Source: Alistipes sp. | GTDB lineage: Bacteria > Bacteroidota > Bacteroidia > Bacteroidales > Rikenellaceae | DNA: 64,000 bases | Direction: 5' to 3' | Assembly: GCA_020026375.1 (NCBI GenBank) | Contig: JAHHQN010000007.1 | Location: 21,119 to 85,118, forward strand | In this document: positions 33,732 through 41,937 of the stretch, in pieces | Numbering within the stretch: position 1 is the stretch's first letter | Layout of the letters: every line of letters begins with the position of its first letter | Translations under genes and position numbers: made by a program | The notes under the pieces: model-generated | What the model was told of the DNA's origin: nothing | What the model saw: the letters and a program-made list of their open reading frames with translations, nothing else | Databases searched by the model: none

Positions 33732-34706
33732 ATGACAGAAGCTGTTGGAAAGGAGATAGAAATCGATGGGGTAGACCCCAGAGAGCTGTACGGCCCGCAG
33801 AATGCGTATCTTGAACAGATGAAATCGCTGTTCCCGGAGTTGAAAATCATTGCACGCGGCTCGTCGCTCAAGGTGTTGGGTGCCGATGCCGAGACCGCCC
33901 GTTTCGAGAAGCATCTTCACGGACTTGTGGCCTACTATCTGAAGTACGGCCATATCTCGACACAGGTTATCGACCAGTGCTTTGCCGGTCGCATTGCCGA
34001 GCAGCAGGATACGCCTGTGGACAAGGATGTGATTGTCTACGGCAATGGCGGCAATATCATTCGTGCGCGTACTCCCAATCAGGAGAAACTGGTGAAGATG
34101 TACGAGAAGAACGATTTGCTGTTTGCGGTCGGTCCTGCCGGTTCGGGCAAAACCTACACGGCCATTGCACTGGCGGTGAGGGCTTTGAAGGAGAAGGAGG
34201 TCAAGCGGTTGATTCTCACCCGTCCGGCCGTGGAGGCCGGCGAGAAACTGGGATTTCTGCCCGGCGACATGAAGGACAAGCTCGATCCCTATCTGCAACC
34301 GCTCTACGATGCGCTCAACGACATGATTCCTCCCGCCAAACTGGCCAAGTACATGGAGGAAGGGGCGGTGCAGATTGCGCCGCTGGCCTACATGCGCGGC
34401 CGCACGCTCGACAATGCCTTCGTCATTCTCGATGAGGCGCAGAACACGACGCTCTCGCAAATCAAGATGTTTCTCACGCGTATGGGCCGCAACGCCCGTT
34501 TCATCGTCACGGGCGATGTCACGCAGATTGACCTGCCCAAAAAGAGCGACAGCGGACTGGTGCGTGCCATGAATATCCTTCGTGAGGTGAAGGGTATCGG
34601 CATTGTGGAGTTCGGCAAACAGGACATCATCAGACACAAATTGGTAAAATATATTGTCGAGGCATTTGACAAAGATGCCCATAGCAATGAAACAACTGAA
34701 CATTAA
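33732..34706 (+). CDS. PhoH family ATPase
   Basis: 324 residues. The N-terminal small domain (1-110) is KH-like (RGSSLKVLGADAETARFEKH). The PhoH P-loop ATPase domain has Walker A GPAGSGKTYTA near 140, TRPAVEAGEKLGFLPGD, Walker B FVILDEAQNTT near 233, and the motif III-like FIVTGDVTQIDLP. It is a cytoplasmic RNA-linked ATPase/helicase-like protein of imperfectly known role. The usual ybeY partner is not next to it; instead it lies between an outer-membrane barrel gene and pepD. Confidence 0.92.
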   Translation: MTEAVGKEIEIDGVDPRELYGPQNAYLEQMKSLFPELKIIARGSSLKVLGADAETARFEKHLHGLVAYYLKYGHISTQVIDQCFAGRIAEQQDTPVDKDVIVYGNGGNIIRARTPNQEKLVKMYEKNDLLFAVGPAGSGKTYTAIALAVRALKEKEVKRLILTRPAVEAGEKLGFLPGDMKDKLDPYLQPLYDALNDMIPPAKLAKYMEEGAVQIAPLAYMRGRTLDNAFVILDEAQNTTLSQIKMFLTRMGRNARFIVTGDVTQIDLPKKSDSGLVRAMNILREVKGIGIVEFGKQDIIRHKLVKYIVEAFDKDAHSNETTEH

Positions 34707-34718
34707 AACGTATAGATT

Positions 34719-36182
34719 ATGGACAGAAACTTAACGGCTTTGAAGCCTGCTCTCGTTTGGAAGCATTTTTCCGAGATTACACGCATTCCGCGTCCTTCTC
34801 ACCACGAAGAGAAAATCAGAAAGTATATCCTCGATTTTGCCGCTGCACTGGGATTGGAGCATAAGGAGGACGAGGCGCACAATGTGTACGTTCGTAAGGC
34901 TGCCTCAAAGGGTATGGAGGACAAGAAGGGGGTAGTGCTTCAGGCACACCTCGACATGGTTCCCCAGAAGAACAACGATAAGGTATTTGATTTCGAGAAA
35001 GATGCCATCGACGCATATATCGACGGCGATTGGGTGACGGCCGACGGTACGACACTGGGTGCCGACAACGGTATCGGTGCGGCAGCCATTCTGGCGGTAC
35101 TGGAGGACGACACTTTGGTCCACGGTCCCATCGAGGCTCTCTTTACGGCTACCGAGGAGACCGGCATGGACGGTGCATTCGGTCTGAAGGGCGGTCTGTT
35201 GCAGGGCGACATTCTCCTGAACCTCGATTCGGAGACCGAGGGCGAACTTTATGTGGGTTGTGCCGGCGGTCTTGATGTCAACATTTGCATGAACTATCCT
35301 TCCGAGGCGGCTCCCTGTGAGGGTTACACCGCAGCTCGCCTGACGGTGAAGGGTCTCAAGGGCGGTCACTCCGGCATTCAGATTGTCTGCCAGCGTGCCA
35401 ATGCCAATAAGACCCTCTTCCGCTTCATCAATGCGATGATGGAGCAGCACGGTCTGCTGCTGGTTTCGGTCGACGGCGGCGGTTTGAGAAATGCCATTCC
35501 GCGCGAGGCTGAGGCGACAGTGCTGGTCAAGACCGAGGAGTATGCGGCTGTCGAGGCGGCTTTGGCGGCTTACGAGAAGACCGTCATTGCCGAGTATGCG
35601 GGTATTGAGGAGAGCATATCCGTCAAAATGGAGCAGTGCGACATGCCCGAACAGATGATGGGGCGCGAAGAGGCGATCAAACTCACACGTTGCGTGGTGG
35701 CCTGCCCCAACGGCGTAATGAAGATGTCGATGTCGATGCACGGTCTGGTGCAGACTTCGACCAATCTGGCACGTGTGGTCTCCGACGGCAAGTGTGTGAA
35801 GTTGCAGTGTCTGATTCGCAGCTCCGTCAGAAGTGAGAAGGAGGAGCTGGGTGCAGCCATCAAGGCCCTCTTCTCGATGGCCGGTGCCAATACCGAGCTT
35901 ACGGGCAGCTATGATGGTTGGAATCCCAACATGGAGTCTCCCATTCTGAAGGCCATGACCCTCTCCTATGAGCAGCTCTACAATCAGAAGCCTGCCATTA
36001 CGGCCATTCATGCCGGTCTGGAGTGCGGTATCATCGGTTCGAATTATCCCAATCTGGATATGATTTCGTTTGGTCCTACCATCTGCTATCCCCACTCTCC
36101 CGACGAGAAGGTTAACATCGCTTCGGTGGCCAAGTTCTACGACTTCCTCGTCCAGACGCTGAAGAATGTTCCTCAAAAGTAA
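34719..36182 (+). CDS. pepD: Aminoacyl-histidine dipeptidase PepD (M20)
   Basis: 487 residues, cytoplasmic. Zinc dipeptidase with broad action on Xaa-His and other dipeptides. The metal and catalytic motifs are QAHLDMVPQ, TTLGADNGIGAA, FTATEETGMDGAFGL and a C-terminal HAGLECGIIGS with the last zinc ligand. The lid domain (about 190-390) is present. The stop overlaps the next gene's start (TAATG), which suggests coupling. Confidence 0.95.
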   Translation: MDRNLTALKPALVWKHFSEITRIPRPSHHEEKIRKYILDFAAALGLEHKEDEAHNVYVRKAASKGMEDKKGVVLQAHLDMVPQKNNDKVFDFEKDAIDAYIDGDWVTADGTTLGADNGIGAAAILAVLEDDTLVHGPIEALFTATEETGMDGAFGLKGGLLQGDILLNLDSETEGELYVGCAGGLDVNICMNYPSEAAPCEGYTAARLTVKGLKGGHSGIQIVCQRANANKTLFRFINAMMEQHGLLLVSVDGGGLRNAIPREAEATVLVKTEEYAAVEAALAAYEKTVIAEYAGIEESISVKMEQCDMPEQMMGREEAIKLTRCVVACPNGVMKMSMSMHGLVQTSTNLARVVSDGKCVKLQCLIRSSVRSEKEELGAAIKALFSMAGANTELTGSYDGWNPNMESPILKAMTLSYEQLYNQKPAITAIHAGLECGIIGSNYPNLDMISFGPTICYPHSPDEKVNIASVAKFYDFLVQTLKNVPQK

Positions 36183-37192
36183 TGAGTTTGGAAAATAACG
36201 GAAACAAATGGTTTGTCATCGTCAATCCCGTGGCCGGAGGAGGCCGCGGGCTTGACCATTTTCCACTGATATCCAAACTTTTGAGAGATGCCCACATTTT
36301 GTGTGAGCCAGTTTTCACCGAACATAAGTTCCATGCCACGGAGCTGACGGTGACGGCTGTCAACGAGGGGTATCGCAAGATTATCGTTGTGGGCGGCGAT
36401 GGCACGATGCACGAGGTGGTCAACGGTCTGTTCATTCAGCAGAAGGTGCGCCCCGATGAGGTGTTGCTGGCCGTCATCGGTGTGGGTTCCGACAACGAGT
36501 GGGTGAGGACCTTCGGTCTGAACAATCGCTATGTCGACACGGTGAAGGCCATTGCCGACGAGTATTCGTTCCTGCAAGATGTCGGTGTGGTGTCGTATGA
36601 AGAGTCACACTACCGCCAGAGCCGCTACTTTGCCAATGTGGCCGGTGTGGGCTTCGATGCGCAGATCACCCGAAAACTGACCCACCTCAAGAAGAAGGGA
36701 CATCGCAGCCGTTTCCGCACGACATGGTGTCTCATCAAGTCGTTCTTCCGCTACAAATCCACGGGTGTCAAGGTGTGGGTCGATGACAAACTGGTCTACA
36801 ACAACCTGCTTTTCTCGGCCGCCATCGGTATCTGCAAGTACAACGGTAGCGGTGTGCAACTGCTGCCCGAAGCCGTGGCCGACGACGGCATGCTCGACTT
36901 GTCGTTGTTCCGTCCCATTCACTTCTGGCATCTGCTGTTCCGTTTCCACTACCTGTTCAATGGCGGTATCTACCGTATCCGTCACATCATTCAGGAGCGC
37001 GGCAGCCATATCCGCATCGAGTCGTCGCCCGAGGTTTCGGTCGAGGTTGACGGTGAACTTCTGGGAGAGACTCCCCTGGAGTTTTCGGTGCTGCACAAGG
37101 CCATAAGAATCGTGGTGGGCGAAAAATTCTACCACAAGATGGAGGAGCAGGAGAAGGCACTCAAACAGGCGTCCGATACAACTGGGGCATAA
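36182..37192 (+). CDS. Diacylglycerol/sphingosine-kinase-family lipid kinase
   Basis: 336 residues. The DAGK catalytic domain begins WFVIVNPVAGGGRG, with the nucleotide loop VVGGDGTMHEVVNG near 65-78 and IGVGSDNEWVRTF in place of the usual GTGNDFAR. The C-terminal beta domain includes EVDGELLGETPLEFSV. Such enzymes phosphorylate diacylglycerol or related lipids; this one could act on a membrane lipid or sphingolipid base, which Bacteroidales make (inference). It is the last gene of the unit, ended by a strong terminator. Confidence 0.88.
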   Translation: MSLENNGNKWFVIVNPVAGGGRGLDHFPLISKLLRDAHILCEPVFTEHKFHATELTVTAVNEGYRKIIVVGGDGTMHEVVNGLFIQQKVRPDEVLLAVIGVGSDNEWVRTFGLNNRYVDTVKAIADEYSFLQDVGVVSYEESHYRQSRYFANVAGVGFDAQITRKLTHLKKKGHRSRFRTTWCLIKSFFRYKSTGVKVWVDDKLVYNNLLFSAAIGICKYNGSGVQLLPEAVADDGMLDLSLFRPIHFWHLLFRFHYLFNGGIYRIRHIIQERGSHIRIESSPEVSVEVDGELLGETPLEFSVLHKAIRIVVGEKFYHKMEEQEKALKQASDTTGA

Positions 37193-37218
37193 CTTCATAG
37201 GAACACTCAGAGCATATG

Positions 37219-37256
37219 AAAAAAGAGCAGCACAATGTTGTGCTGCTCTTTTTTTT
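37219..37256. terminator. Bidirectional terminator
   Basis: A6-flanked GAGCAGCACA pairs with TGTGCTGCTC across a 4-base loop, then T8. It serves the lipid kinase gene and the convergent lipoprotein gene. Confidence 0.92.
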
Positions 37257-37269
37257 GTGAGATGAATGT

Positions 37270-37842
37270 CTAATTGGCTGTCTCCACGACTTCCACTTCA
37301 GCCACCACCCAATCGAAAAGGTCGTTGGCACATTGGCTCTCCATCTGGCGGATTTTCGATTTGTCGGTCGTGTCGTTGAGTATGGCGATGACGAACTGCT
37401 GCATGGTGAAGGTGGTGTTGACCTTTCCGGCGAAGCATTTGTAGAACTGGTGTTGCTGTTCAAGCGTCAGCCCCTGAGGCAGGATACCCTATTCCACGAG
37501 GAAGTTGTAGGGGTAGATGCGGCGCATGTTGCGGGCGTCCTCGTTGAGTTCCTGCACGATGGTCTCCACCACCATGACATCGACGGTGTCGGCTGCGCCC
37601 TGCATCTGTATAAACGAAGTGTAGACGGGATACTCGTGTTCGATAAGGTGGGTTACCTCGTGGGCGAAGGCATCGTATTCGGCATCGGTCATCTGGTTGA
37701 GATATACCATCTTGCGGTAATCCTTCAGTGCGTCGCGCAGCTCTTTGCGCTGTTGCTGATTCCAGCCGTTCTGATTGTTGCAGCTCGAAATACCCAGCGC
37801 GAACAAAAGCATCAGGGGAACAAAAAGTAGAAATTTTTTCAT
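37270..37842 (-). pseudogene. Small lipoprotein gene interrupted by an in-frame TAG
   Basis: The open part (37489-37842) encodes 117 residues with a lipoprotein signal ending GISSC (Cys21) and a helical body. It stops at TAG 37489-37491 after NFLVE. The same frame then continues for 72 sense codons of ordinary-looking protein (GILPQGLTLEQQHQFYKCF, TMQQFVIAILNDTT, ANDLFDWVVAEVEV) to TAG 37270-37272, next to the terminator. A single change such as CAG or AAG to TAG fits. I do not recognise the family. It is divergent from the MmcQ/YjbR gene and stands alone. Confidence 0.75.
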
Positions 37843-37904
37843 ATCATCGTTGATTTTTAGGTTTTACATCTTGGTCATGTGCAATCCGTATGCCAAAAAT
37901 TGTG

Positions 37905-37912
37905 TATCTTTC
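37905..37912 (+). promoter_or_regulatory. -7 box of the MmcQ/YjbR gene
   Basis: TATCTTTC, one base off consensus, lies 15 bp before the ATG at 37928. Confidence 0.6.
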
Positions 37913-37927
37913 GAGAAAAACAGGAAT

Positions 37928-38311
37928 ATGGATATTATGGAGTTCCGAGAGTATTGCCTCTCGTTGCCGATGGTGGAGGAGACCACTCCGTTTGATGAAG
38001 ACACACTGGTATATAAAATAGGTGGCAAGATATTCGCCTGTGGCAATATGACGCATTTCGACGAGATTGCCGTCAAGTGTGACCCTGCCGAGGTGGAGAC
38101 CCTGCGCGACAGCTCTCCCGACATTACGGCTCCCCGTTACTTTAACAAGAAGCATTGGAACAGTGTGCATGTGAATGGCGATTTGCCGCTGGAGACGGTG
38201 CAGGAACTTATCCGCAAATCCTATTGGCTGGTGTTGCGCAAGAGCGTTACTCCGAAGTCGCTCCGCGATGAATTAGTAGCCATGGTGCAAAAATGCGGTT
38301 TGTCGGAGTAG
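37928..38311 (+). CDS. MmcQ/YjbR family protein
   Basis: 127 residues from the ATG at 37928 (MDIMEFREYCLSLPMVEETTPF); upstream starts would lie before the promoter. The family signatures are EYCLSLPMVEETTPFDED, YKIGGKIFACG, PRYFNKKHWNSVHVNGDL and SYWLVLRKSVTPK. MmcQ/YjbR proteins adopt a CyaY-like fold and are called DNA-binding, but their cellular role is not settled. Cytoplasmic, single-gene unit. Confidence 0.9.
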   Translation: MDIMEFREYCLSLPMVEETTPFDEDTLVYKIGGKIFACGNMTHFDEIAVKCDPAEVETLRDSSPDITAPRYFNKKHWNSVHVNGDLPLETVQELIRKSYWLVLRKSVTPKSLRDELVAMVQKCGLSE

Positions 38312-38363
38312 ATTTTTTGCACAATCCGATAAAAGGTGCGAAATTTGTAGCTGAATATCAAAG

Positions 38364-38386
38364 CATGCGCTCCGGGGGTGCATGCC
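38364..38386. promoter_or_regulatory. Inverted repeat just upstream of the copper ATPase gene
   Basis: GCATGCGC (38364-38371) and GTGCATGC (38379-38386) form an 8-bp stem with one G-U pair around a 7-base loop, ending 13 bp before the chosen start. It could be an operator for a copper-responsive regulator or an RNA structure in the leader (inference). Confidence 0.5.
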
Positions 38387-38399
38387 GTTATCTTTTTAT

Positions 38400-40859
38400 A
38401 TGAGCAATAAGGTTAGAAAGGAGACGTTCCCCATTGTGGGAATGAACTGTGCATCGTGTGCAGCACGAGTGGACAAGACACTCAATGCAGTGAAGGGTGT
38501 CGAATCGGCCAATGTGAACTATGCGGCCGCAACGGCGCAGGTGATTTTCGATGAGGAGCTTTGCTCGGTCGGAAATTTGCAGGCTGCGGTACATCATGCA
38601 GGTTATGAGTTGCTGGCTGCATCGGCCGGCGACGGCCGGTCGGTGATGGACGAAGCGGCTGAGGAGCGCAGAAAGCGATTCGAGAGTCTCAAGCGCGACA
38701 CGCTCATTGCCGGCGTGCTGGGTTTTGCGGTTTTTGTCCTCAGCATGTTTTTCATGGAATCTACAGAGGTGAAGTATGTGATATGGGGATTGGCGACGGT
38801 GGTTGTCTTCTTCCCCGGACGACGTTTCTATGTCAACGCCTGGCGGCAGCTGCTTCATTTCACCTCCAATATGGACACTCTGGTGGCTGTGAGTACGGGT
38901 ATTGCCTATCTGTTCAGCGTGTTCAATCTGCTGATGCCCGAATTCTGGTTGTCACGAGGGGTGACGCCTCATCTCTACTTCGAATCGTCGACCGTCATCA
39001 TCGCATTCATATTGCTGGGCCGCCTTCTGGAGAGCCGCGCCAAGCAGAATACCTCCGATGCCATCGGCAAGTTGATGGGACTCCAACCCAAACTGGTCAC
39101 CGTTGTGGGGGCTGCGGGCGAGGAACTGTTGCCCATCGACAGGGTACAGGTTGGCGATATGATTGCCGTTCACCCCGGTGAGCGGATTGCCGTCGACGGT
39201 GTGGTTGTCGAGGGGGAATCCTATGTCGACGAGAGCATGTTGAGCGGTGAGCCTGTCCCCGTACTCAAGAAACAGGAGGCGCGTGTATATGCCGGAACGA
39301 TGAATCAGAAGGGTGCTTTCCGTTTCCGTGCCGGAAAGGTGGGGGCCGATACCGTACTGTCGCAGATTATCCGCATGGTGCAGGACGCGCAGGGCAGCAA
39401 GGCTCCCATACAGAAGACCGTCGACCGTGTGGCCGGCATTTTCGTGCCGACAATCATCTCCATCGCAATCTTCACTTTTGCAATGTGGAGTATCTTCGCC
39501 ACTGAGGACGCATTTCCTCATGCCCTGTTGACAGCCGTAACGGTGCTGATTATTGCCTGCCCCTGCGCATTGGGACTGGCGACTCCCACGGCGATTATGG
39601 TCGGTATCGGCAAGGGCGCCGAAACAGGTATTCTGATTAAGGATGCCGAGAGTCTCGAAATCGCCCACAACACCGATTGTGTGGTGTTGGACAAGACGGG
39701 AACCGTGACTGAAGGTCACCCCGATGTGGCAGAGACGCTTTGGGAAGACAATGTCAACAGAAGTTTGCTTGAATTGCTCCTCCACGGATTGGAGAGTCGC
39801 TCCGAACACCCGATTTCCGATGCCGTTGTCCGCTCCCTGGGAATGAGACCTTCGGTTGAACTCGACTCGTTTGCGGTGATTCCCGGTAAGGGTGTGACCG
39901 GAAGTCGAGAGGGCGTGACCTACTATGTGGGCAGCCTGTCGCTCATGGAGGAGAAGAGTATCCGGATGTCGGCCTACATGAAGGCCAAATGCAGGAGATG
40001 GGCCGCCGATGCACATACTGTGGTGGTCTTTGCCGATGAGGAGCGCGCTCTGGCCGCCTTCGCCGTCAGCGACAAGATAAAGTCCACGTCGGTGGCCGCC
40101 ATTGCCCGTCTTCACCAGATGGGTGTCGAGGTGGTGCTGCTCACGGGTGACCATCGTGGTGCGGCCGAAGCCGTGGCGCGCAAGGTGGGAATCCGACAGG
40201 TGGTGGCTGAAGCCCTGCCGCAGGACAAGGCCGCATTGATTCGGAGGTTGCAGCAGGAGGGTAAGGTGGTGGCTATGGCCGGTGACGGTATCAACGATAG
40301 TGCCGCACTGGCGCAGGCCGACCTGAGCATCGCCATGGGACGCGGCAGTGACATCGCGATGGATACCGCCACGGTGACCATTCTCTCGTCCGATTTGGAG
40401 AAGATTCCCGAGATGATACATCTTTCGCGACTCACCGTGAAGACCATTCATCAGAATCTGGTGTGGGCCTTCGTCTATAATATGATAGGTATCCCCATTG
40501 CCGCAGGCGCTCTCTATCCGCTCAATGGTTTTCTGCTCAACCCCATGATTGGCGGTGCGGCGATGGCTTTCAGTAGTGTGAGCGTTGTAAGCAACAGTTT
40601 GAGACTCAAACGTAAAAAAATTCAATTAACTCATAAAACAGTAAAGACCATGACAAAGAAATTCAGCGTCAACGGCATGATGTGTGACCACTGCCGCCGC
40701 CATGTGGAAGATGCACTCAACAGCATCGAAGGTGTAAAGGCTACCGTAACCCTCAATCCCGCAGTTGCGGAGGTGGAGTTTAGCGGCAAGGAGCTCTCGC
40801 TCGACGAGTTGCAGGAAGTGGTGCTGGATAAGGCCGGCGATTATAAACTGATGGCATAA
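38400..40859 (+). CDS. copA: Copper-type P1B ATPase fused in frame to a C-terminal CopZ-like domain
   Basis: 819 residues from the ATG at 38400; an in-frame ATG at 38382 adds 6 residues and lies in the inverted repeat. The N-terminal HMA domain has GMNCASC. Eight membrane helices follow, with the ion-binding CPC motif in IIACPCALGLATPT, phosphorylation site DKTGT, HP motif SEHPIS and hinge GDGINDSAAL. It exports Cu(I). After RLKRKK the frame runs on through an A7 tract (40614-40620) into a complete HMA domain, MTKKFSVNGMMCDHC, from 40650. With one A fewer the ATPase would end at KKFN, and with one more at KKNSINS, and the HMA domain would be a separate gene. Confidence 0.9.
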   Translation: MSNKVRKETFPIVGMNCASCAARVDKTLNAVKGVESANVNYAAATAQVIFDEELCSVGNLQAAVHHAGYELLAASAGDGRSVMDEAAEERRKRFESLKRDTLIAGVLGFAVFVLSMFFMESTEVKYVIWGLATVVVFFPGRRFYVNAWRQLLHFTSNMDTLVAVSTGIAYLFSVFNLLMPEFWLSRGVTPHLYFESSTVIIAFILLGRLLESRAKQNTSDAIGKLMGLQPKLVTVVGAAGEELLPIDRVQVGDMIAVHPGERIAVDGVVVEGESYVDESMLSGEPVPVLKKQEARVYAGTMNQKGAFRFRAGKVGADTVLSQIIRMVQDAQGSKAPIQKTVDRVAGIFVPTIISIAIFTFAMWSIFATEDAFPHALLTAVTVLIIACPCALGLATPTAIMVGIGKGAETGILIKDAESLEIAHNTDCVVLDKTGTVTEGHPDVAETLWEDNVNRSLLELLLHGLESRSEHPISDAVVRSLGMRPSVELDSFAVIPGKGVTGSREGVTYYVGSLSLMEEKSIRMSAYMKAKCRRWAADAHTVVVFADEERALAAFAVSDKIKSTSVAAIARLHQMGVEVVLLTGDHRGAAEAVARKVGIRQVVAEALPQDKAALIRRLQQEGKVVAMAGDGINDSAALAQADLSIAMGRGSDIAMDTATVTILSSDLEKIPEMIHLSRLTVKTIHQNLVWAFVYNMIGIPIAAGALYPLNGFLLNPMIGGAAMAFSSVSVVSNSLRLKRKKIQLTHKTVKTMTKKFSVNGMMCDHCRRHVEDALNSIEGVKATVTLNPAVAEVEFSGKELSLDELQEVVLDKAGDYKLMA
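40650..40859 (+). other. CopZ-like heavy-metal-associated domain, possible separate start
   Basis: The ATG at 40650 begins a 69-residue complete HMA domain with metal motif MMCDHC and the beta-alpha-beta-beta-alpha-beta pattern. The A/T-rich bases before it (about 40612-40649) look like an intergenic region rather than coding sequence. It could be made alone as a copper chaperone from this start, or as the tail of the ATPase in the frame seen here. Confidence 0.6.
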
Positions 40860-40990
40860 AAAGGCCGAAATTTCCGAATTGTGGTGCGAGAAGTGGCCGA
40901 GAGTGTTTGTTTTGTAAGATAGATTATTATTTTTGGGAAAATCCTTTTAAAAATATCTGCTAAAATCTTGCAAATTAAAAATAAATAGTC

Positions 40991-40998
40991 TATCTTTA
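40991..40998 (+). promoter_or_regulatory. -7 box of the DUF2007 gene
   Basis: TATCTTTA lies 24 bp before the ATG at 41023, in an A/T-rich gap. Confidence 0.65.
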
Positions 40999-41022
40999 AC
41001 TAACAAATAAAAAACAAGAGCT

Positions 41023-41232
41023 ATGGTAGATGAAACTATGGTTGTATTAGCCGAGTACAACACAATTACGGAAGCCGAGATTACTAAATCGATACTCGAC
41101 AGCGCCGGAATATGGTCGACAATACAAAACGAGTATATGTCATCTATATATCCGACAGGAGTTATGCCTGCTGCTGTTGCAGTTAGGAGTAGCGATCTCG
41201 ATAAAGCCAAGGAACTGCTTAAGAACAGATAG
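41023..41232 (+). CDS. DUF2007 putative signal-transducing protein
   Basis: 69 residues. A single small ferredoxin-like domain: VVLAEYNTITEAEITKSILD, then VAVRSSDLDKAKELL at the end, typical of DUF2007 (PII-like or signal-transducing by name only). Cytoplasmic. Its own promoter and terminator make it a single-gene unit. The function is not known. Confidence 0.85.
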   Translation: MVDETMVVLAEYNTITEAEITKSILDSAGIWSTIQNEYMSSIYPTGVMPAAVAVRSSDLDKAKELLKNR

Positions 41233-41273
41233 ATGTCTGTTTGAGTTTGTAATTATTGATAAAATTAGTTGCA

Positions 41274-41314
41274 GGGGAGAAGTCGATGTGAATCCACTTC
41301 TCTCCAATTTTTTT
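41274..41314 (+). terminator. Probable terminator after the DUF2007 gene
   Basis: GGGGAGAAGT pairs with ACTTCTCTCC (one mismatch) over a 12-base loop, followed by T7. Confidence 0.75.
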
Positions 41315-41348
41315 ATTAATATTAGATAAAATATTAAAAAATGCCGAT

Positions 41349-41864
41349 ATGATGCATTCACGATGTCTTTACAATGTGCTGCTGCCGTTGTGGCTGCTGT
41401 TGGTCTTTCCGCAACTGTGGGGAATAAGTCTGCTGCTGAGTTTTGTGGTGGATATTCTGGTATTGGCGGCTGCGATGAAATATTATGCAGTGGGTGAGAT
41501 TCGCCGGAATGCGAGGCGGAGTATTCTCAGAGTGTGGATAAGTGGTCTGGTGGCCGATTTGATAGGGTTGACACTCCTTTGGGTGGGCGTCATGCTTCCG
41601 ATGATTGTGGCGGCCGAATCGTGGTGGGTGACTACGGTGTGCGAGCCGCTGATGATGAATCCCTGGGTATCGATGCCCGCGTTGCTGTATATGACGGTGT
41701 GTATTGGTGTGACTGCGGTGGCTATTTATCAGTTCAATAGCAGATGGGCCTTGTGCAGGGTGGTGGAGGACGAGGAGCAGAGAAAGCGTATCGCACGTGC
41801 GATGGCGGTCTTTACAACGCCTTATCTGTTCTATTTGCCGACAACGTGGCTTTATGCGTGGTAA
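41349..41864 (+). CDS. Integral membrane protein of unknown function
   Basis: 171 residues with four to five predicted membrane helices (about 8-45 as two, 62-88, 103-128, 148-168). Basic and charged loops (EIRRNARRS, EDEEQRKRIAR) would face the cytoplasm. I do not recognise the family. The gene starts 35 bp after the DUF2007 terminator, shows no clear promoter box and ends at a strong bidirectional terminator, so partial readthrough from the DUF2007 gene is possible. Confidence 0.7.
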   Translation: MMHSRCLYNVLLPLWLLLVFPQLWGISLLLSFVVDILVLAAAMKYYAVGEIRRNARRSILRVWISGLVADLIGLTLLWVGVMLPMIVAAESWWVTTVCEPLMMNPWVSMPALLYMTVCIGVTAVAIYQFNSRWALCRVVEDEEQRKRIARAMAVFTTPYLFYLPTTWLYAW

Positions 41865-41885
41865 ATCCTCAGCAAATGATATAAT

Positions 41886-41924
41886 AAAAGCGAAACACTC
41901 TTTCGGGTGTTTCGCTTTTATTTT
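41886..41924. terminator. Bidirectional terminator
   Basis: A 13-bp stem (41886-41898 with 41907-41919) with an 8-base loop and T-rich flanks ends both the membrane-protein gene and the ettA-hisS-aroE unit. Confidence 0.92.
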
Positions 41925-41937
41925 CCGTATTACGGTT

